Below are positions 20,111 through 22,983 of a DNA stretch of 22,983 bases, one piece after another (the stretch's first letter is position 1; every line of letters starts with the position of its first letter). The translations under genes were made by a program, and so were the position numbers. Source of the stretch: Pseudomonadota bacterium (lineage in GTDB: Bacteria; Pseudomonadota; Alphaproteobacteria; Acetobacterales; Acetobacteraceae); assembly GCA_021845835.1 (NCBI GenBank), contig JAJZVE010000006.1, positions 1 to 22,983 of the forward strand, written 5' to 3'. The notes under the pieces are model-generated. The model saw only the letters and a program-made list of their open reading frames with translations. It made no database searches and had not been told where the DNA came from.

Positions 20111-21070
20111 GCAGTCGGGGCAGGTTTGGGATGTGCCGTTCGGATCGACCAGAACTACGGCAGCGCCGGCGCCTTCCGCCTTGTACTGCGTGAAACTGAC
20201 GATTTGGGACCAAGCGGCGTCGTGGACCGACCGAGCGAGCATCCCGCGCTTGAGGCCGGAAAGGTTCAGGTTCTCGAATGCGATCAGGCTGTAACGGTCC
20301 GCCAAGTACCGAGACAGTTTGTGCGCGAAGTCGCGGCGCTGGTTGGCGACGCGGGCCGATGCGGCGGCAATGCGTGCCTTGGCCTTGCGTCGCCGGTTGC
20401 TGCCGCGCCGGCACCGGGCAAGCGCCCGCTGTGCCCGACGCAACGCCTTCTGAGCCTTGCGGGCGAAGCGAGGAGCCGGGATCGTCTGCCCGTCGCTGGT
20501 GGCGATCAGGTTGTTCAGTCCGAGGTCGATTCCCACAACCGGGCCGGTGCGCACCGGTCCGGTGGCATCGAACTCGACTTGGAAGCAGATGAACCACTTG
20601 CCGGCCTTGCGGCTGATGACCGCGTGGCCGAGTTTGGCGCATCCCGGCATTTCCCTGTGCCACACCACCTTGATCTGACCTGGGATGCCGACAACGCCGA
20701 TCCGGCCGGTCTTGCGGATCGTCAGGCCGTCGCCCGCCCGCATGTCGGCGCTGTCGAAGCGGGCGCGCGAGCGGAAGCGCGGGAAGCCGTGGCCGCGACG
20801 AAAGAAGGCGACATAGGTCTTTTCCAGGCGGCGAAGCACCTGTTGCAGCGTGGTGAAGCTCCACCGCGCCAGCGCCGGTTCGGCCTCGCGCACCGCCTTC
20901 AACTCGGACGCCTGATTGCTGTAGCGCAGGCTGATGCCACGGCGTCGGTAGGCGTCGATGCGCTGTTCCAAGCAGGCGTTGTAGAGCGCGCAGCAATCCC
21001 AGAGCATCACGTCCAAAGCCTCCGCCTGCGCCCGGTTCGGCCGCAGCCTGAACTTGAACGTCCGGATCAT
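19952..21070 (-). CDS. tnpB: TnpB RNA-guided nuclease
   Basis: This 372-residue protein starts MIRTFKFRLRPNRAQAEALD, the usual TnpB N-terminus. The RuvC residues are present: D182 in VVGIDLGLNNLIA, E266 in LIAFENLNLSGL, and D344 in CDLDRDVAASRIV. The zinc ribbon has CPDCG (C317, C320) and a compact CDCGC (335-339). A basic linker (KALRRAQRALARCRRGSNRR) follows the first motif. With its RNA, TnpB cuts DNA next to a short motif and helps retain its element at the donor site. The start ATG 21070 overlaps the RHH stop (ATGA), so the open frame farther upstream is not used. All catalytic residues are intact, so it may be active. Confidence 0.9.
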   Translation of the reverse strand: MIRTFKFRLRPNRAQAEALDVMLWDCCALYNACLEQRIDAYRRRGISLRYSNQASELKAVREAEPALARWSFTTLQQVLRRLEKTYVAFFRRGHGFPRFRSRARFDSADMRAGDGLTIRKTGRIGVVGIPGQIKVVWHREMPGCAKLGHAVISRKAGKWFICFQVEFDATGPVRTGPVVGIDLGLNNLIATSDGQTIPAPRFARKAQKALRRAQRALARCRRGSNRRRKAKARIAAASARVANQRRDFAHKLSRYLADRYSLIAFENLNLSGLKRGMLARSVHDAAWSQIVSFTQYKAEGAGAAVVLVDPNGTSQTCPDCGTVTRKPLSQRRHICDCGCDLDRDVAASRIVLQRATSPGGTPGRMPSQRVAA

Positions 21071-21204
21071 TTGCTCAGGCGCCATTCGTCGATGATACGG
21101 CGGATCAGGTCCGAGACGCTGATGCCGAGGCGCTTTGCCTCCGCTTCCAGCACCTTGCGCTGGGGATTGGTGAGCGTCACCGACTGCCGGGAAGTGTCTG
21201 CCAT
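21067..21204 (-). CDS. Ribbon-helix-helix protein coupled to tnpB
   Basis: This 45-residue protein starts MADTSRQSVTLTNPQRKVLE and continues AEAKRLGISVSDLIRRIIDE, ending WRLSK. The pattern (strand SVTLT, then two helices with GISVSDLIRRIIDEW) is the CopG/Arc ribbon-helix-helix fold, a small DNA-binding dimer. The ATGA overlap with tnpB shows coupled translation. A likely role is autoregulation of the tnpB promoter by binding the upstream GC-rich region, limiting nuclease expression. The fold call is by eye but fits well. Confidence 0.7.
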   Translation of the reverse strand: MADTSRQSVTLTNPQRKVLEAEAKRLGISVSDLIRRIIDEWRLSK

Positions 21205-21276
21205 GCGAACCACTATCGGACCACATGCGGTGCGGTGTCAACCGCCGTGTGCGCCCTGCGGGCGCCCGGCATTCCT

Positions 21277-21296
21277 CCGCCGGCTAAAGCCGGCGG
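21277..21296. repeat. Left-end hairpin of the TnpB element
   Basis: CCGCCGGCTAAAGCCGGCGG is a perfect 8-bp stem with a TAAA loop. It lies about 75 bp upstream of the RHH start. With 19919-19938 it makes a direct repeat with two substitutions, marking the two ends of the element. Confidence 0.65.
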
Positions 21297-21315
21297 TCCC
21301 CAACCGGAGGCTTTG

Positions 21316-21432
21316 ATGGCGCTTCCCATCGCTGCGCGAGGTGCTGTCGTGGCGGCGGTCACATCGCGCATGGAGACGAGGATGAGCCAACCTCAAACGA
21401 CCGATTACCCGTCCGCGCCAGCCTCCGTCTGA
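21316..21432 (+). CDS. Small reading frame beyond the TnpB element
   Basis: This is a 38-codon reading from ATG 21316 (GGAGG ribosome binding site): MALPIAARGAVVAAVTSRME, then TRMSQPQTTDYPSAPASV. A second ATG at 21382 begins MSQPQTTDYPS, another copy of the shared leader and close to MSQTPTTD at 19812. Removing the element joins the 19812 gene to this frame at one of the three possible junctions. The 3' end overlaps the convergent minus-strand gene by 28 nt. It may be the displaced rest of that gene, or a truncated leader gene. Confidence 0.35.
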   Translation: MALPIAARGAVVAAVTSRMETRMSQPQTTDYPSAPASV

Positions 21433-21815
21433 CCGATTAGCGCCCTCGTCTGACGCCGTTTGACGGGCGGCATTCCTCGCGCCGCTCGCATCCGGTCCCG
21501 GATCAGCGCCGCCGCATGCCGGCGCACGTCGCGCGGGATGCCTTCCGTCTGCAGACGTGCCAGCGCCTCGGCGGCCAGCGCGATCTCCGCCGTCTCCATC
21601 GGTATGACGGCCTGTCTGGCGCCGTCTGACGGCCGCTCGTCTGGCGGGATCACCCGCTCGCCGCTCTCCATGTCGGACAGCAGTTTGACGGCCCGTGTGA
21701 CCCATTCAGCCACGGTCTGCCCTTGTCGCCGGGCGCACTCCACGGCGGTTTCGCTGGTAGAGACCGGACAGTCGCGGATCGACCACGGCTTCCTGTTTGA
21801 CGGCTCGTCGGACAT
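21405..21815 (-). CDS. Regulator-like protein with RHH/ParD-style sequence
   Basis: This 136-residue protein starts MSDEPSNRKPWSIRDCPVST after a GGGGGG site. The segment WSIRDCPVSTSETAVECARR then QGQTVAEWVTRAVKLLSDM has strand-helix-helix texture like RHH proteins of mobile elements that carry W-S-I-R-D-V-P-type starts. The C-terminal half is helical and basic (EIALAAEALARLQTEGIPRD, RRHAAALIRDRMRAARGMP). Nine-base GT[CT]TGACG[GC] repeats lie within the gene and just upstream of it. A DNA-binding regulator or partition-type protein is likely. Its stop overlaps the plus-strand reading at 21316 tail to tail. Confidence 0.45.
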   Translation of the reverse strand: MSDEPSNRKPWSIRDCPVSTSETAVECARRQGQTVAEWVTRAVKLLSDMESGERVIPPDERPSDGARQAVIPMETAEIALAAEALARLQTEGIPRDVRRHAAALIRDRMRAARGMPPVKRRQTRALIGQTEAGADG

Positions 21816-21877
21816 GCTCGCCCCCCTTTGGAGACGTGTGTCTGACGAAAATCAGCCGGAGTCAAACGGCGTCAGAC
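21448..21877. repeat. Cluster of GT[CT]TGACG[GC] repeats and an 18-bp inverted repeat
   Basis: Exact or near copies on the plus strand start at 21448, 21458, 21602, 21614 (one mismatch), 21624, 21639 (one mismatch), 21683, 21795 and 21840; an inverted copy ends near 21877. CGTCTGACGCCGTTTGAC at 21447-21464 recurs as an exact reverse complement at 21861-21878. GCCGTCTGACGGC at 21621-21633 is itself a dyad. The cluster overlaps the 21405 gene and its upstream region. Confidence 0.5.
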
Positions 21878-22288
21878 GCGCCGCCTCACCGCCCACGCCG
21901 CCGCGAATCGCGCCTCCCGTGCCTGGCGCACCGCCGCCAGCGATGGCGCGGCCGGAGGGTGTGACAACTCGGCACAGCATTGGATTCTGATAGATTCTGC
22001 TCTTGGAGCGGCGCCGAAACTGTAGGCATTCGCGATCCGCACCGCCCATCCCCGCCCGCACACGACGCGCGGCTGCCACGACAGCAGTCCGAGCGCGCTC
22101 AGCCGGGCCAGAGCGCGCAGCACCGTCCGGCGCGAGCAGCCGGCGGCGCGGGCCAAGCCGCGATGGGTCGGCGTGGCACTGCGCCAGTGCAGCAGCTTGG
22201 CGAGGATGTGGACGTGCAGCCGGGTGGGGCGCTGGCCGGGCGGCAGCGTGCGCGCGAGGCGGTCGGCGGTGGCGAGGGTGGGGTGCAT
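21872..22288 (-). CDS. Winged-helix DNA-binding protein
   Basis: This 138-residue protein starts MHPTLATADRLARTLPPGQR after an AGGAG site. Residues about 24-75 form a winged helix: LHVHILAKLLHWRSATPTHR, then GLARAAGCSRRTVLRALARL and GLLSWQPRV with a wing (CGRGWAVRIANAYSF). The rest is basic and less ordered. Such proteins act as repressors or replication accessories in phages and plasmids. The stop lies at the end of the 18-bp inverted repeat (21861-21878). It is close to the repeat cluster, which may be its DNA target; that link is an inference. Confidence 0.6.
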   Translation of the reverse strand: MHPTLATADRLARTLPPGQRPTRLHVHILAKLLHWRSATPTHRGLARAAGCSRRTVLRALARLSALGLLSWQPRVVCGRGWAVRIANAYSFGAAPRAESIRIQCCAELSHPPAAPSLAAVRQAREARFAAAWAVRRRV

Positions 22289-22517
22289 GGGCGGCTCCTG
22301 AGCGAGCCGGCCGAAGGGCGCACGTCGCCGTGACCCGTTTTAGGGGTTGCGCGGAGACGCTGGTTGTTGGATGCTGCGGTCCTCTCACAGATCGCGGCAT
22401 CCAGTGCAGGGCGGCCCTAACCGGCCGCTCTCACTACGTCATGGGGGTTGCTCCGCCGGCCGGGGATTCGGCCGGACGGGCAACCTGCGCCGATTCAGGC
22501 GGTCAGGGCAAGCGGGA
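22289..22517. other. Structured intergenic region
   Basis: This gap of 229 bp holds three hairpins in a row: 22369-22402 (GGATGC-T-GCG/CGC-G-GCATCC), 22411-22428 (GCGGCC/GGCCGC) and 22456-22475 (CCGGCCG/CGGCCGG). AACCCC-type sequences on the minus strand lie near 22335 and 22440. No T-run and no ORF with a ribosome binding site was seen. It may be a leader or ncRNA of the downstream winged-helix gene, but no known RNA family is recognised. Confidence 0.35.
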
Positions 22518-22763
22518 TCAGCGGGCGACCGCGTCGCCGCCAAGAGCGGTCCAGAAATCATCGACGGCAACAGTGATCTGCTTGTCGCCGCGCTGGATCG
22601 CGAAATCCTTCACGCGGGCAAGATTGAATGTCCACGTCACGGGCTGTTTCCAGTCGTAGAGCGTGAGAGTTCCGGAATTTGCGCTGTCTTGCGTCTCAGC
22701 GCCCTCTGCGTGCCCGAACGGCATCATGGCCAGCAGCAACAGCGCCTCACGTTTGGTCATCAT
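22518..22763 (-). CDS. Small exported protein
   Basis: This 81-residue protein starts MMTKREALLLLAMMPFGHAE then GAETQDSANSGTLTLYDWKQ. A Sec signal peptide (about residues 1-19) gives a mature protein of about 60 residues with beta character (TLTLYDWKQPVTWTFNLARV, KDFAIQRGDKQITVAVDDFW). The two ATGs (22763 and 22760) are equivalent choices. The ribosome binding site AAGGG sits in the loop of a small hairpin (22765-22779), which may reduce translation. No family is recognised. Confidence 0.5.
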   Translation of the reverse strand: MMTKREALLLLAMMPFGHAEGAETQDSANSGTLTLYDWKQPVTWTFNLARVKDFAIQRGDKQITVAVDDFWTALGGDAVAR

Positions 22764-22764
22764 T

Positions 22765-22779
22765 GTTGTCCCTTACAAC
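22765..22779 (-). promoter_or_regulatory. Hairpin enclosing the ribosome binding site
   Basis: On the minus strand, GTTGTAAGGGACAAC pairs as GTTGT/ACAAC with the AAGGG ribosome binding site in the loop, one base before the ATG. It is a small stem, but well placed for regulation of the exported protein. Confidence 0.35.
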
Positions 22780-22823
22780 TATCTGAGTTGCTACGAATCT
22801 GGTGTTTGAGGACGGTTCCAGAG

Positions 22824-22845
22824 TGGCCCGCTACCACACGGGCCA
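22824..22845. other. Intergenic hairpin without T-run
   Basis: TGGCCCG (22824-22830) and CGGGCCA (22839-22845) form a 7-bp perfect stem with an 8-nt loop, between the partial gene ending at 22857 and the exported protein. No T-run follows on either strand, so it may be a weak terminator or a processing site. Confidence 0.35.
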
Positions 22846-22856
22846 TTCCGAAATGA

Positions 22857-22983
22857 TCACGGCGCTTCGACGTAATCCGCCACCTTGTCGAGTGCCTCCC
22901 CCAGCAGAATCACGGCACTCGTCAGGCGCTCATCTGCGCCGGCTTCCTCGACGGCCTGGACGGCATCGCGGATCGCCTTCTCG
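22857..22983 (-). CDS. Partial helical protein, C-terminal end
   Basis: Only the last 41 codons are in the window, with the start beyond the right edge. The reading EKAIRDAVQAVEEAGADERL then TSAVILLGEALDKVADYVEA and P is a charged helical pair, as in small regulators or helical bundle subunits. It ends with TGA at 22857-22859. It is probably the upstream gene of the minus-strand operon that continues with the exported protein. No family can be assigned. Confidence 0.45.
   Translation of the reverse strand, partial: EKAIRDAVQAVEEAGADERLTSAVILLGEALDKVADYVEAP

Larger units (their letters stand above)
19910..21302 (-). mobile_element. IS200/IS605-type element with tnpB and RHH gene, no tnpA
   Basis: A roughly 1.39-kb unit is bounded by similar subterminal hairpins: 19919-19938 (CCGCCAGCTAAAGCAGGCGG) and 21277-21296 (CCGCCGGCTAAAGCCGGCGG). 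They lie in the same direction, as expected for IS200/IS605 elements, which have no terminal inverted repeats. It holds tnpB and a coupled small gene but no Y1 transposase, so it would need one in trans. The right end probably finishes at GTGTTCAC on the minus strand. The exact left-end base is not determined (about 21298-21302), and no target duplication is expected. It splits the small-gene operon. Confidence 0.7.

Noticed and set aside
21070..21241. TnpB start at 21241 (429 residues)
   Set aside because: The extra N-terminus has no TnpB character and would overlap the whole RHH gene out of frame; the ATGA overlap at 21067-21070 fixes the start at 21070.
19844..21316. 490-codon plus-strand reading opposite tnpB
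   Set aside because: It is the antisense of a clear TnpB with all catalytic residues, and it has no domain of its own.
22824..22845. Intrinsic terminator at this hairpin
   Set aside because: The stem is good, but no T-run follows on either strand, so it is listed only as a hairpin.
1..22983. CRISPR array or tRNA genes
   Set aside because: No regularly spaced direct repeats of 25-40 bp and no cloverleaf-like sequence with a T-loop were seen by eye; a covariance search was not possible.

Overview
The window is GC-rich, tightly packed DNA with many 1-11 nt gene overlaps (ATGA, GTGA, TGATG). It reads as phage or prophage DNA from a high-GC alphaproteobacterium; the protein style resembles prophages of Rhodospirillales/Acetobacteraceae, but that placement is an inference. 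No host housekeeping gene, tRNA, rRNA or CRISPR array was seen. Capsid, portal and terminase genes are also absent, so the window covers the distal-tail and lysis end plus an accessory/early region of a larger element.

Layout. (1) 1-4081, minus strand: a tail/baseplate block with a beta-propeller-like protein, a tail protein, a LysM + gp25-like baseplate protein, and the start of an exported protein. (2) 4152-11507, plus strand: fibre and virion-like proteins, several with Sec signal peptides ending in A-x-A-Q, and a LamG-like protein whose C-terminus carries Trp at a strict 14-residue period. (3) 11509-14792, plus strand: a lysis cassette with a membrane coiled-coil protein, GH108 muramidase, small membrane proteins, holin-like protein, Tat-like lipoprotein and papain-like protein, closed by a strong terminator at 14818-14851. 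(4) 14948-16575, minus strand: five short genes whose intercistronic gaps share an AAACCCC element. (5) 16576-16692: a divergent promoter region with an inverted repeat. (6) 16693-19913, plus strand: a small serine recombinase followed by eleven very short overlapping genes (RMF/CrpP-like, MazG-like, several CxxC zinc-knuckle proteins). Most begin with variants of one leader, MTDSxDQxPTT, fused to unrelated bodies. (7) About 19910-21302: an IS200/IS605-type element without tnpA, carrying a 45-aa ribbon-helix-helix gene translationally coupled to tnpB, inserted in the leader-gene operon. (8) 21405-22983, minus strand: a small regulator-like gene covered by GT[CT]TGACG[GC] repeats, a winged-helix gene, an exported protein and a partial gene.

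How it fits together. Regions 1-3 would build the adsorption apparatus and lyse the host. Regions 4-8 look like early/accessory functions under divergent control. The most unusual signals are the shared N-terminal leader of the small-gene operon, the AAACCCC intercistronic element, the 14-residue Trp repeat, the exported fibre-like proteins and the repeat cluster near 21.4-21.9 kb. All functions are read from motifs by eye; no database search was run.
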